A stretch of 64,000 nucleotides of DNA from Sphingomonas natans (GCF_030546695.1 NZ_JAUOTP010000001.1:372001-436000), one strand, 5' to 3'. Positions 29,715 to 39,396 are shown, counted from the first letter of the stretch. Notes: generated from the letters alone by a model not told the origin. A program made the numbers and translations.

Positions 29715-32700
29715 ATGCGTAACATTTCCGCCTGGTCGATCCGGAACCCCGTTCCGGCCATCGTGCTCTTCGTGGCGCTGACGATCCTCGGCATCGTCAG
29801 TTTCATCCGAATGGATCTCAATCAGGATCCGGATGTCAGCTTCCCGGCGGCAACGATCGTCGTCACCCAGCCCGGCGCCGCGCCGACCGAGCTCGAGACG
29901 CAGGTCACGCAGCGCGTGGAGGCGGCGGTCCGCTCGATCAGCGGCGTCGACGAGATCAGCTCGCTCGTCAACGAGGGCAGCTCCAGCACGACCGTCATGT
30001 TCACGATCGGCACGCCGATCGATCGCGCGGTCAACGACATGCGCGATGCGATTTCGCAGATCCGCAGCCAGCTGCCGGACGGCATCCTCGAGCCGCAGGT
30101 CAAGCGGATCGACATTACCGGCGATCCGATCATGTTCGCCTCCGTCGAGGCCAGCGACATGACGCTGGAGCAGCTCAGCTGGTATGTCGACAACACCGTC
30201 TCCAAGCGGCTGCTCGGCATTTCGGGCATGGCGCAGGTCCAGCGCGAGGGCGGGGTCAGTCGCGAGATCCGCGTCGTTCTCGATCCGAACAAGATGCAGG
30301 CGCAGGGCATCACCGCCGCCGGCGTCAACGCGCAGCTGCGCCAGATGAACCTCAATGCCGCCGGCGGCCGAGCCGAGATCGCCGGCGCCGAGCAATCGGT
30401 CCGCATCGTCGGCAACGCCGCCGATGCCTATGCGCTGGGCGAGAAGCAGATCCAGGTCGCCAATGGCCGCTCGGTGCGCCTGTCCGATCTGGCCGAGGTG
30501 CGCGATGCTTATGCCGAGCAGCGCAGCCTCGCCAAGCTCAACGGTCACCAGGTGCTCGATTTCTCGATCAGCAAGGCCAAGGGCTTCTCCGACGTCACGC
30601 TCTATGAGGACGCGAAGAAGGAGATCGCCAAGCTGGAGAAGGAAGGCGGCGGCAAGATCAAGTTCCACGAACTCTATACCAGCGTCACCTACACCAAGGG
30701 CCAGTACAAGGCCGCGATCCACGCGATCATCGAGGGCGCCGTCCTCGCGGTCGTCGTCGTCTTCATCTTCCTGCGCGATCGCCGCGCGACCTTCATCTCC
30801 GCGCTCGCCATTCCGCTGTCCGCGATCCCGACCTTCTGGATCATGGATCTGATGGGATTCACGCTGAACGGCATCAGCCTGCTCGCGCTGAGCCTCGTCG
30901 CGGGCGTGCTCGTCGACGATGCGATCGTGGAGATCGAGAATATCGTTCGCCACATGCGGATGGGGAAGAGCGCCTTCCAGGCCTCGATCGACGCCGCGGA
31001 CGAGATCGGCCTCGCCGTCGTCGCGACGACCTTCGCGATCGTCGCGGTCTTCCTGCCGGTGGGGCTGATGCCCGGCGTGTCGGGTCAGTTCTTCAAGAAT
31101 TTCGGCATCACGATCGTTGTCGCGGTGCTGATGAGCCTTGCCGTCGCGCGCCTGATCACGCCGATGATCGCCGCCTACATGCTCAAGAGCCACGGCGCGG
31201 AATCGCACGGCGAAGGCAAGTGGATGGATTATTATATGGCGGCGCTGACGTGGACGCTGAACCGCGTGCCGCATCGCCGCTGGTATCGACTGTTCATCCG
31301 CGACAATCGCAAGCTGACGATGGTATTCGGCTTTCTCTGCTTCCTCGCGACGATCCTCGCCTTCGCGACCCTGCCCTTCACCTTCCAGCCGGAGCTCGAT
31401 CTCGGCATCAGCCAGGTCCGCATCCAGATGGTGCCGGGCACGACGCTCCAGCAGACCGAAGGCGTCGCCGATCGCACCGCGGCGATCCTGCGCAGCGATC
31501 CCAATGTCGAGATCGCGATCGAGAGCATCAACGTCGGCAACGCGAACATCTTCATCAAGCTGAAGGAAAAGCGCGAGCGGACGACGACCGAGTTCGAGCG
31601 CAATCTCGCGCCGCAGCTGCGCGCGATCGCCGATGCGCGCGTCACCTTCCAGAGCCAGGCCGGTGGCGGCGGCGGTCGCGACATCACCGTGATGCTCGCG
31701 GGCGACGATCCCGTGAAGCTGTACCAGGCCGCCGATCAGGCGGTGGCCGCGATGAAGAAGATCCCCGAGATCCGCGCGCCGCGCGTCGATGGCGATCTGC
31801 CGCGTCCGGAAATCGTCATCAAGCCGCGCTTCGATCTCGCCGCCGATCTCGGCGTGACGACGCAGGCGCTCAGCCAGACGATCCGCATCGCGACGCTGGG
31901 CGACATCGATCAGAACGTCGCCAAATTTTCGCTCTCGGATCGTCAGATCCCGATCCGGGTGGCGCTCGCCGAGAATAGCCGGCGCAGCCTCGATACGGTC
32001 AAGGATCTGCCGGTGCCGACCTCGTTCGGCGGCTCGGTGCCGCTGCGCGTCGTCGCCGAGGTGGGCTTCGGCTCGGGCCCGTCGCAGATCCGCCGCTACA
32101 ATCAGGCGCGCCGCCTGATGATCGGCGCCGATATCGCGCCGGGCGCGATCCAGGGTGACGTCCAGTCGCGCGTCTTCGCGCTCGATGCCTTCAAGAATCT
32201 GCCGAGCGGCGTGCAGCGCGTCGCCTTCGGCAATGCCAAGTGGCAGGCGGAGATGGTGACCAACTTCGTCATCGCGGTCATCACCGGCGTGTTCATGGTC
32301 TTCGCGGTGCTCGTCCTGCTCTACAAGCGCGTGATCCCGCCCTTCGTGAACATGGCCTCGCTTGTGCTGGCTCCGCTGGGCGGCGCGCTCGCGCTCCACA
32401 TCGTCGGCATGCCGATCTCGATGCCGGTGATGATCGGGCTGCTGATGCTGCTCGGCATCGTCGCCAAGAATTCGATCCTGCTCATCGATTTCGCGATCGA
32501 GGAGCTGGGCCGCGGCGTACCGCCCCGGCAGGCGATCCTCGAGGCGGGCCACAAGCGCGCACAACCGATCGTGATGACCACGGTCGCGATGATCGCGGGC
32601 ATGATGCCCGTCGCGCTGGCACTCGGCAGCGACGGCAGCTTCAACCAGCCGATGGCGGTCACCGTGATCGGCGGCCTGATCCTGTCGACCTTGCTGACCT

Positions 32701-32834
32701 TGCTGATCGTGCCGGCCGGCTTCAGCCTCGCCGACGGGATCGAGCGCAAGATCGGGCCGAAGCTCGGGCGGCTGCTCGGCGGCGAAGGCGGCTCCAAGGG
32801 CCATCCCGTCGCACCGGTTCAGCCCGCGGAGTAG
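29715..32834 (+). CDS. RND efflux transporter permease (AcrB/MdtF-like)
   Basis: 1039-residue inner-membrane pump of the HAE1 RND family. N-terminal NISAWSIRNPVPAIVLF and the porter domain ..VEAAVRSISGVDEISS are typical. The proton-relay Asp pair is in VAGVLVDDAIVEIENIV (TM4), and the second transmembrane bundle includes PVMIGLLMLLGIVAKNSILL in the C-terminal half. It works with the preceding adaptor; energy comes from the proton gradient. Likely role: export of toxic compounds or antibiotics. An unusually long antisense frame on the minus strand is a GC artefact. Confidence 0.96.
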   Translation: MRNISAWSIRNPVPAIVLFVALTILGIVSFIRMDLNQDPDVSFPAATIVVTQPGAAPTELETQVTQRVEAAVRSISGVDEISSLVNEGSSSTTVMFTIGTPIDRAVNDMRDAISQIRSQLPDGILEPQVKRIDITGDPIMFASVEASDMTLEQLSWYVDNTVSKRLLGISGMAQVQREGGVSREIRVVLDPNKMQAQGITAAGVNAQLRQMNLNAAGGRAEIAGAEQSVRIVGNAADAYALGEKQIQVANGRSVRLSDLAEVRDAYAEQRSLAKLNGHQVLDFSISKAKGFSDVTLYEDAKKEIAKLEKEGGGKIKFHELYTSVTYTKGQYKAAIHAIIEGAVLAVVVVFIFLRDRRATFISALAIPLSAIPTFWIMDLMGFTLNGISLLALSLVAGVLVDDAIVEIENIVRHMRMGKSAFQASIDAADEIGLAVVATTFAIVAVFLPVGLMPGVSGQFFKNFGITIVVAVLMSLAVARLITPMIAAYMLKSHGAESHGEGKWMDYYMAALTWTLNRVPHRRWYRLFIRDNRKLTMVFGFLCFLATILAFATLPFTFQPELDLGISQVRIQMVPGTTLQQTEGVADRTAAILRSDPNVEIAIESINVGNANIFIKLKEKRERTTTEFERNLAPQLRAIADARVTFQSQAGGGGGRDITVMLAGDDPVKLYQAADQAVAAMKKIPEIRAPRVDGDLPRPEIVIKPRFDLAADLGVTTQALSQTIRIATLGDIDQNVAKFSLSDRQIPIRVALAENSRRSLDTVKDLPVPTSFGGSVPLRVVAEVGFGSGPSQIRRYNQARRLMIGADIAPGAIQGDVQSRVFALDAFKNLPSGVQRVAFGNAKWQAEMVTNFVIAVITGVFMVFAVLVLLYKRVIPPFVNMASLVLAPLGGALALHIVGMPISMPVMIGLLMLLGIVAKNSILLIDFAIEELGRGVPPRQAILEAGHKRAQPIVMTTVAMIAGMMPVALALGSDGSFNQPMAVTVIGGLILSTLLTLLIVPAGFSLADGIERKIGPKLGRLLGGEGGSKGHPVAPVQPAE

Positions 32835-32854
32835 GACCAGACGCTGACAAAATA

Positions 32855-32940
32855 CCCGGTCGTCCTGAGCGTAGTCGAAGGACGTGCTGCGAGGGACGGT
32901 CCTTTCGGGCACGTGCTTCGATCATGCTCGGCACGAACGG
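32855..32940. repeat. Dispersed hairpin repeat, copy after the RND permease
   Basis: Arms 32856-32880 and 32916-32940 are inverted with 19 of 25 positions matching; the right arm is the reverse complement of the family core CCGTTCGTGCYGAGC.TG.TCGAAG. It starts 21 nt after the permease stop and may act as its terminator. Confidence 0.7.
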
Positions 32941-33006
32941 GGGCTGAAGGCGCGCTCCGTAACGAAAGCACTTGAACCATTCGCCTCACCGGCGATTGTG
33001 ACCGCA

Positions 33007-34272
33007 ATGGCCATCCCCCTCCCCCTGTCGACGCGGACCGACACGACCGGACCGCAGGCGGCGGCGCTCAGGCGGATGCGGCGCGTCGCGACCGGGCTGC
33101 TGCTGGCGATGGCGGCCGTGTTCGTCGTCTCCAGCCTCCTGCTGCACCGATACCCCGCCTGGGCGTTCGTGCGTGCCTTCGCCGAGGCGGCGATGGTTGG
33201 CGGGCTTGCCGACTGGTTCGCGGTGACGGCCTTGTTCCGCCACCCGCTCGGTCTGCCGATCCCGCACACCGCGATCATCCCGCGTAACAAGGACCGGATC
33301 GGCGACAGCCTGGCGGCATTCCTGCGCTCGAACTTCCTCACTCCCAGCGTCGTCGCGCGGCGGATGCAGCGGATCGACATCGCCGCCGGGCTCGGCCGGC
33401 TGCTCGCGCGCCCGCCCTCGGGCAAGCTGCGCGGCGGCAAGCTCGTCGCGACTTTGCTGGAAGGCCTCGCCGACGAGCGGCTCGGCGGCCTGTTCAAGGG
33501 GATGGCCGTCCAGCGGCTGAAGGACATGCAGGTCGCCCCCCTCGCCGGCCAGCTGCTCGGCGCGGCGATGGCCGAGGGCCGCCACCGCCCGCTCATCGAC
33601 GGCGCGATCGACTGGGTCGGCCGCACGCTCGACGCCAACGAGCCACTGTTCCGCAAGATGATCCACGACCGCGCCGGATCGATCCTGCGCTGGACCGGTC
33701 TCGACGAGACGCTGTCGACCAAGATCATGGAAGGCCTGTTCAAGCTGCTCGCCGACATGGCCGACGATCCCGACCATCCCCTGCGCGCCAAGACCGAGGA
33801 GGCGCTCGCCCAGCTCGCCGAGAAGCTTCAGCACGATCCCGAAATGCAGGAGCGCGTCGAGCGGTTGCGCGATGCGCTGATCGCCAACCCCGCGGTCGGC
33901 CGCTGGCTGGACGGCATGTGGCAGAGCGCGCGCGCGGCGATGCTGCGCGCCGTGCGCGATCCGCAGGAGGCGCTCGCCGGCAAGTTCGGCGAGATGCTCC
34001 GCCAGACGGGGGAGACGCTCCAGAATGACGAGCGCATGCGCATCGCCGTCAACCGCTTCGCGCGCCGCGCCACGGTCGGCATCGTCGCGGCTTATGGCGA
34101 CGGCATCGTCGCTTTGGTGTCGGACACGATCCGCGGCTGGGACGCGAGCACCGTCACCGAGCGGCTGGAGACGGCGGTCGGCCGCGACCTCCAATATATT
34201 CGCGTCAACGGGACGTTGGTGGGCGGGCTGGTCGGGCTGGCGATCTACGCGGTGTCGCTGGCGATCGGGTGA
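33007..34272 (+). CDS. DUF445 family membrane protein
   Basis: 421-residue protein of the DUF445 family (YjiN-like). It starts at ATG 33007 (MAIPLPLSTRTDTTGP); the longer frame from 32884 runs through the hairpin repeat and is not used. One membrane helix near residues 28-46 (VATGLLLAMAAVFVVSSLLL) is followed by the family signature FAEAAMVGGLADWFAVTALFR.PLGLPIPHTAIIP. The C terminus has a second hydrophobic stretch ending GLVGLAIYAVSLAIG. The middle is long amphipathic helix. Function is not established for the family. Confidence 0.92.
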   Translation: MAIPLPLSTRTDTTGPQAAALRRMRRVATGLLLAMAAVFVVSSLLLHRYPAWAFVRAFAEAAMVGGLADWFAVTALFRHPLGLPIPHTAIIPRNKDRIGDSLAAFLRSNFLTPSVVARRMQRIDIAAGLGRLLARPPSGKLRGGKLVATLLEGLADERLGGLFKGMAVQRLKDMQVAPLAGQLLGAAMAEGRHRPLIDGAIDWVGRTLDANEPLFRKMIHDRAGSILRWTGLDETLSTKIMEGLFKLLADMADDPDHPLRAKTEEALAQLAEKLQHDPEMQERVERLRDALIANPAVGRWLDGMWQSARAAMLRAVRDPQEALAGKFGEMLRQTGETLQNDERMRIAVNRFARRATVGIVAAYGDGIVALVSDTIRGWDASTVTERLETAVGRDLQYIRVNGTLVGGLVGLAIYAVSLAIG

Positions 34273-34288
34273 CTACCGCATCCCCGGA

Positions 34289-34406
34289 CCGCTCATCCTG
34301 AGGAGGGACTGAGCGTGGCGAAGGCCCGTCTCGAAGGACGGACAGGACGGTGCCGGTCCTTCGAGACGCCATTTCGACAAGCTCAATGGCTCCTCAGGAT
34401 GAGCGG
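34289..34406. repeat. Dispersed hairpin repeat between DUF445 and dnaE ends
   Basis: Outer 16-nt arms CCGCTCATCCTGAGGA (34289-34304) and its exact reverse complement (34391-34406) enclose inner pairs such as GTCTCGAAGGAC / GTCCTTCGAGAC. It lies between two convergent genes and could terminate both. Confidence 0.75.
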
Positions 34407-34413
34407 TGGGATC

Positions 34414-37400
34414 TTAGCCGACCAGCGCCAGTCGCGGCGGCTCCAGCGGCGCCAGCCGCACCGCGCCGACCCCCGGCAGATGCTCGATCCGCGCCGCGAG
34501 TTCGGTATCGACGCGATAATCGCGCCCGATCCGGATCCGGATTTCTTGCCCGTCCACCGAGGCGATCAGGTCGATCTCGCTCCGCCCGCCGCGCACTTCC
34601 GCGAACAGTCCCGCCAAAGCGGCGGGCGCGCCCGCGTCGGCCAGTTCGACCTCCATCCGCAGCCGCGCGCCCGCGACGAGATTTTCCAGCGGCCGCGTGC
34701 CGCGCACCGTCAGCCGCGGCGTTTCCTCGCCCGGCCGGCGATCTAGCTCGACCGTCATCAGCAGGCACGCGCCGATCTTGGCCGCCGCCTCCATCTCCAG
34801 CGCGACCGGCTCGTCGAAGATGCTGACGACGAACTGCCCCGTCTGGTCCGAGCAGGTCGCGAGCAGCCAGCGATTGCCACGCGCCGACGTCCGCCAGCGC
34901 GCATCCTCGACCAAAGCGGCGAGCTTGGCGGTCGGCCGCGCGATCGGCCGGCCGCGATCGTCGCGTTCGGGCTCGGACGAGACCGTCATCGCCACGACCT
35001 GGGAATAGGATCGCGCGCCCTCGGACTGGGCGACATGGCGGAAGCGATCGGTCGGGTGCGCCGAGAAATAGAAGCCGAACGCTTCCTTCTCCGCCCCCAT
35101 CCGCTCGGCGACCGTCCAGCGCGACTCGCGCGACAGGCGGATATGCGCGTGCGCGGCTTCCGAAGGCCCGCCGAACAGTCCGCCCTGGCCCGTCTCGCGC
35201 TGCTCATGCGCCTTGGCAGCCTCGGCGAGGATCGTCTCGACCGCCGCGAACACGCCCGCGCGATCCTTCTCGAGGCTGTCGAACGCGCCCGCGGCGGCGA
35301 GGCTCTCCAGCTGGCGGCGGTTGAGCAGCCGCGGATCGATCCGCTCGGCGAAATCGTCGAGGCTCTTGAACGGTCCCTTTGCGCGGCGCTCCTCGACGAG
35401 TTGCTCCATCGCCTTCTCGCCGACATTCTTGAGCGCGCCGAGCCCGTAGCGCACGCTTTCGCCCTCGACCGAATATTCGGCTTCCGACGCGTTGACGTCG
35501 GGCGCGAGCAGGTCGAGCCCAGAGCGCCGCGCATCGTCGACCCAGATGTTGAGCTTGTCGGTCAACGCCATGTCGTAACACATGGAAGCGGCGAAGAATT
35601 CCGGCTTGTGATGCGCCTTCAGCCACGCCGTCTGATAGGTCAGCAAGGCATAAGCCGCGGCGTGGCTCTTGTTGAAGCCATAGCCGGCAAACTTGTCGAT
35701 CAAATCGAACAGGGCATTGCCCTGTTGCGCGCCGATCCCGTTGACGCGCGCGCAGCCTTCGAGGAAGCCCGCGCGCTGCGCGTCCATCTCGGCCTGGATC
35801 TTCTTGCCCATCGCGCGTCGCAGCATGTCCGCACCGCCGAGCGAATAACCGGCCAGCACCTGCGCGGCCTGCATAACCTGTTCCTGATAGACGAAGATCC
35901 CATAGGTCTCCTTCAGGATCGGCTCCAGCAAGGCATGAGGATATTCAATGGCTTCCTCGCCATTCTTGCGACGCCCGAACATCGGGATATTGTCCATCGG
36001 CCCCGGCCGGTAGAGCGCGCCGAGCGCGATGATGTCCTCGAACACGGTCGGCTTCACCGCCGAGAGCGTGCGCCGCATGCCTTCCGATTCCACCTGGAAC
36101 ACGCCGACCGTGTCGCCGCGCTGGAGCAGGCGATATGTCTCCAGATCGTCGCGCGGCAGCGTCGTGAGATCGACGACGACCCCGCGCTTGGCCAGCATCT
36201 GCACGGCCTTCTGCAACACCGACAGCGTCTTGAGCCCGAGAAAGTCGAACTTCACGAGCCCCGCCGCCTCGACATATTTCATGTCGAGCTGGGTGACGGG
36301 CATGTCCGAGCGCGGATCGCGATAGAGCGGGACGAGCTGATCGAGCGGCCGATCGCCGATGACGACGCCCGCGGCGTGGGTCGAACTGTGCCGCGGCAGG
36401 CCCTCCAATTGGCCGGCAAGATCGAACAGGCGACGCACCTGCTCGTCGCTCTCATATTCCTTCGCGAGCTCGGACACGCCGTTCAGCGCGCGCGGCAGCG
36501 TCCAGGGGTCGGTCGGATGGTTGGGAATCAGCTTGGCGAGCCGATCGACCTGCCCATAGCTCATCTGAAGCACGCGCCCCGTATCCTTCAGCACGGCGCG
36601 CGCCTTCAGCCGCCCGAAGGTGATGATCTGCGCGACCTGGCCGCGCCCATATTTCTGCTGGACGTAGGTGATGACCTCGCCGCGCCGCGTTTCGCAGAAA
36701 TCGATGTCGAAATCCGGCATCGAAACGCGCTCGGGATTGAGGAAGCGCTCGAACAGCAGCCCAAGTTCGAGCGGATCGAGATCGGTGATCGTCAGCGCCC
36801 AGGCGACGACCGAGCCCGCGCCCGAACCGCGCCCCGGCCCGACCGGAATATCCTGCTCCTTCGCCCATTTGATGAAATCGGCGACGATCAGGAAATAGCC
36901 TGGAAATCCCATCGAGATGATGACGTCGGTCTCGAATGCGAGCCGCTCGAAATAGTCCGGGAAGCGCGCCTGCAGCGCCGCCTCATCCATCTCCCCGTTC
37001 GGGCTGAGCGTGTCGAAGCCCTGCCCTTCTTGCGCGGTTGAAAGAACGGACGATGCTTCGACAGGCTCAGCACGAACGGAGAGAATCTTGCGAAGCCGGT
37101 CGCTCAGCCCAGCGCGCGCATCCGATCGCAACAGCTCCGCCTCGGCATCGCGATTGCCCGCGAGGCTGGGCAGGATCGGCTTGCGGCTCGGCGCCGCGAC
37201 CGCACAGCGCTGCGCGACGACGAGCGTGTTGGCCAGCGCCTCGGGCAGGTCCGCGAATAGGGACGCCATGTCCGCGCCCGATTTGACCCACGCCTCGGGC
37301 GAGGAGCGTGCGCGATCGTCCGAATCGACATAGCAGGAGCCGGCGATGCACAGCATGATGTCGTGCGCGGCATGGAAGTGCGGCTCGGCATAGCAGGCCG

Positions 37401-38013
37401 GGTTGGTCGCGACGATCGGCAGGCCACGCGCATAAGCGAGATCGATCAGCGCCTCCTCGGCTGCCTCCTCGGTCAGGTCGCCGCGCCGCGACAGCTCGAT
37501 ATAGAGGCGATCGGGAAACAAGGCCTCCAGCCGATCCAGATAGCGGCCCGCCGCCTCCTTCTGCTCCTCGGCCAGCAGCCGTGCGAGCGCGCCCTCGCCG
37601 CTCGCGGTCAGCGCGATCAGCCCGTCGGTGCGGCCTTCCAGCCAATCGAGCGCGACATGCGCCTCCTCGTGCGCGGGCCGGTCGAGATGCGCGGCCGAAA
37701 CCAAAGCGCACAGATTGTCATAGCCGGCCTCGTCCTGCGCATAGAGCGCGAGCCAGTCGATCGTCGCCGCCTTGCCCTCGGCCGCTCCCGGCCGCGCGAC
37801 CGCGAGCAAAGCACCGATGATCGGCTGCACGCCGGCTTTCTTCGCCGCATCGCCGAACGGCATCGCGCCGTAGAGCCCGTTGCGATCGGTGATCGCCGCC
37901 GCCGGAAAGCCGAGCGCCTTGGCGCGCGCGGCGATCGCCTTCGGATCGATGGCGCCTTCCAGCATCGTGAAAGCGGACAGGATGCGGAGCGGCACGAAGG
38001 GATTGGCGGCCAT
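34414..38013 (-). CDS. dnaE: DNA polymerase III alpha subunit, with in-frame repeat insertion
   Basis: 1199-residue replicative polymerase. Start ATG 38013 (MAANPFVPLRILSAFTMLEGA); an upstream extension to 38304 runs through repeats and is rejected. PHP domain about residues 1-280, but the metal-binding His residues usual in FVHLRVHS are replaced (FVPLRILS), so this PHP site is probably inactive. The catalytic core has GPGRGSGAGS near residue 392 and catalytic Asp residues in SMPDFDID (434/436). A helix-hairpin-helix, OB-fold and C-terminal region follow. Residues about 312-340 (reading VRAEPVEASSVLS..) are encoded by a hairpin repeat that most relatives should lack; it sits in the linker before the core. 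Remaining motifs are intact, so the enzyme is presumably functional. Confidence 0.97.
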   Translation of the reverse strand: MAANPFVPLRILSAFTMLEGAIDPKAIAARAKALGFPAAAITDRNGLYGAMPFGDAAKKAGVQPIIGALLAVARPGAAEGKAATIDWLALYAQDEAGYDNLCALVSAAHLDRPAHEEAHVALDWLEGRTDGLIALTASGEGALARLLAEEQKEAAGRYLDRLEALFPDRLYIELSRRGDLTEEAAEEALIDLAYARGLPIVATNPACYAEPHFHAAHDIMLCIAGSCYVDSDDRARSSPEAWVKSGADMASLFADLPEALANTLVVAQRCAVAAPSRKPILPSLAGNRDAEAELLRSDARAGLSDRLRKILSVRAEPVEASSVLSTAQEGQGFDTLSPNGEMDEAALQARFPDYFERLAFETDVIISMGFPGYFLIVADFIKWAKEQDIPVGPGRGSGAGSVVAWALTITDLDPLELGLLFERFLNPERVSMPDFDIDFCETRRGEVITYVQQKYGRGQVAQIITFGRLKARAVLKDTGRVLQMSYGQVDRLAKLIPNHPTDPWTLPRALNGVSELAKEYESDEQVRRLFDLAGQLEGLPRHSSTHAAGVVIGDRPLDQLVPLYRDPRSDMPVTQLDMKYVEAAGLVKFDFLGLKTLSVLQKAVQMLAKRGVVVDLTTLPRDDLETYRLLQRGDTVGVFQVESEGMRRTLSAVKPTVFEDIIALGALYRPGPMDNIPMFGRRKNGEEAIEYPHALLEPILKETYGIFVYQEQVMQAAQVLAGYSLGGADMLRRAMGKKIQAEMDAQRAGFLEGCARVNGIGAQQGNALFDLIDKFAGYGFNKSHAAAYALLTYQTAWLKAHHKPEFFAASMCYDMALTDKLNIWVDDARRSGLDLLAPDVNASEAEYSVEGESVRYGLGALKNVGEKAMEQLVEERRAKGPFKSLDDFAERIDPRLLNRRQLESLAAAGAFDSLEKDRAGVFAAVETILAEAAKAHEQRETGQGGLFGGPSEAAHAHIRLSRESRWTVAERMGAEKEAFGFYFSAHPTDRFRHVAQSEGARSYSQVVAMTVSSEPERDDRGRPIARPTAKLAALVEDARWRTSARGNRWLLATCSDQTGQFVVSIFDEPVALEMEAAAKIGACLLMTVELDRRPGEETPRLTVRGTRPLENLVAGARLRMEVELADAGAPAALAGLFAEVRGGRSEIDLIASVDGQEIRIRIGRDYRVDTELAARIEHLPGVGAVRLAPLEPPRLALVG
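36995..37079. repeat. Dispersed hairpin repeat inserted in dnaE
   Basis: Arms 36995-37019 and 37055-37079 are inverted repeats matching at 23 of 25 positions, separated by 35 nt. On the dnaE strand the frame stays open through it and encodes about 29 residues. The arms match the family core seen at 32.9, 38.1 and 46.7 kb. Confidence 0.85.
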
Positions 38014-38101
38014 GCCCAGAGCATAAGCACGAACCGCCCGAAGCGCGACTCCGCCCGCGGACTTATCCACCGGTAAACGCAGCGCCCGGCTATCCTCCCA
38101 T

Positions 38102-38182
38102 CCCGTCCGTGCTGAGCTTGTCGAAGCACCGTTCTTTTCAGGCAAGGAAGAACGATCCTTCGACAGGCTCAGGATGAACGGG
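38102..38182. repeat. Dispersed hairpin repeat upstream of dnaE
   Basis: Arms 38102-38126 and 38158-38182 are inverted with 21 of 25 positions matching and belong to the same family as the dnaE insertion. Confidence 0.75.
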
Positions 38183-38200
38183 TGGAGGACCGGCCCCATC

Positions 38201-38254
38201 CCGTTGGGTTCGAGCCTGTCGAGAACCGCGCAGCTTCGAGCGAAGTCGAGAAGC
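38201..38254. repeat. Second-type hairpin repeat upstream of the DNA ligase
   Basis: The segment CCGTTGGGTTCGAGCCTGTC followed by GAGAAC is nearly identical to the arm of the gpsA-downstream repeat, and is followed by the inner palindrome GCTTCGAGCGAAGTCGAGAA at 38233. The second outer arm is missing, so this is half an element. Confidence 0.65.
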
Positions 38255-38318
38255 GTCTTATGAGCGCCGCCTCCGCCACACTGCCGCAACCCCAACTCCC
38301 CCACATCGTTAGGCCCGC

Positions 38319-39386
38319 ATGACCAGCCTGACCTTCCCCGCTGACGACGCCCCCGGCATCGCCCCGATGGAAGCCAAGCTCGTCGACGCGCTCCCGACCG
38401 GCCCGGACTGGCAGTACGAGCCCAAATGGGACGGCTTCCGCTGCATCGCCTGGCGCGACGGCGACCGGATCGCCTTGCGCTCGCGATCGGACAAGCCGCT
38501 CGGCCGCTATTTCCCCGAGATCCTCGCGATGCTGGCGACGATCGAAGAGTCGCGTTTCGTGCTCGACGGCGAACTCGTCGTGCCAGTCGGCGACGCGCTG
38601 TCGTTCTCGGCGCTCCAGGCGCGGCTCCACCCCGCCGCGAGCCGCGTCACCCGGCTGTCCGCCGAAACCCCCGCGCAGTTCGTCACCTTCGATTGCCTCG
38701 CAGTGGGCGAGAGCGACCTGATCGAACGCCCCTTCGCCGAACGCCGCGCCGCGCTCGAAGCCTTCCACGCCGACATCGCGATCCCGGACCTTCACCTCTC
38801 GCCCAGGACCCGATCCGAAGCCGTCGCCCGCGACTGGCTCGCGCAGGCCGGCGGCGCGCTCGACGGGATCGTCGCCAAGCGGCTCGATTTGCCCTACCGC
38901 CCCGGCGAGCGCGTCATGGCCAAGCTCAAGCAGCACCGCACCGCCGACTGCGTCGTCGGCGGCTTCCGCTATGCGAGCGGCGAGGCGCGCGCGATCGGCT
39001 CGCTCCTGCTCGGACTCTACAATGACGAGGGCCAGCTCGATCATGTCGGCTTCACCTCGGGGATCGACGCCGAGGCGAAGATCGCCCTGCTCGCCACATT
39101 GGAGCCGCTGATCGAAGCGCCCGGCTTCACCGGCGACGCCCCCGGGGGCCCCAGCCGCTGGGCGACCGCGCGCTCGGCCGAGTGGCAGCCGCTCCGCACC
39201 GAACTCGTCGTCGAGGTCCGCTACGATCAGGTCAGTGACGATCGCTTCCGCCACGGCACTACCTTGCTCCGCTGGCGGCCCGACAAGGCGCCCGCCGACT
39301 GCAAGATGGCGCAGCTCGCGCGCGAATTGCGCCCCGACGAGCTGGAAGCGTTGCTGGCCGCTTCACATGGCCCCAATCCGGTGTAA
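38319..39386 (+). CDS. ATP-dependent DNA ligase (LigC/LigD-type)
   Basis: 355-residue ATP-dependent DNA ligase with adenylation and OB-fold domains but no polymerase or phosphoesterase domain. The nucleotidyl-transfer Lys36 is in YEPKWDGFR, motif III is FVLDGELVV and the C-terminal motifs include GIVAKRLDLPYRPG and ADCVVGGFRYASG. The stand-alone form resembles bacterial LigC, thought to act in end joining or excision repair; the main NAD ligase should be elsewhere. It starts the ligase-argJ-GFA-inositol phosphatase string, 10 nt before argJ. Ku is not in the window. Confidence 0.92.
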   Translation: MTSLTFPADDAPGIAPMEAKLVDALPTGPDWQYEPKWDGFRCIAWRDGDRIALRSRSDKPLGRYFPEILAMLATIEESRFVLDGELVVPVGDALSFSALQARLHPAASRVTRLSAETPAQFVTFDCLAVGESDLIERPFAERRAALEAFHADIAIPDLHLSPRTRSEAVARDWLAQAGGALDGIVAKRLDLPYRPGERVMAKLKQHRTADCVVGGFRYASGEARAIGSLLLGLYNDEGQLDHVGFTSGIDAEAKIALLATLEPLIEAPGFTGDAPGGPSRWATARSAEWQPLRTELVVEVRYDQVSDDRFRHGTTLLRWRPDKAPADCKMAQLARELRPDELEALLAASHGPNPV

Positions 39387-39396
39387 GCGGCGATCC

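Larger units (their letters stand above)
38014..38318. other. Divergent intergenic region dnaE / DNA ligase
   Basis: About 305 bp between two divergent starts. It carries two tandem hairpin repeats (38102-38182 and 38201-38254). The remaining 90 bp next to dnaE and 60 bp next to the ligase must hold the promoters; I see no clear consensus boxes. Confidence 0.6.

Noticed and set aside
28494-32912. A 1472-codon open frame antisense to the RND efflux genes
   Set aside because: The plus strand encodes two well-recognised RND proteins; the antisense frame is rich in Asp, Arg, His and Glu with no domain, the usual result of strong G/C bias at third codon positions.
38014-38304. N-terminal extension of dnaE
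   Set aside because: The frame runs through two hairpin repeats and reads peptides made by them; the family N terminus begins at 38013.
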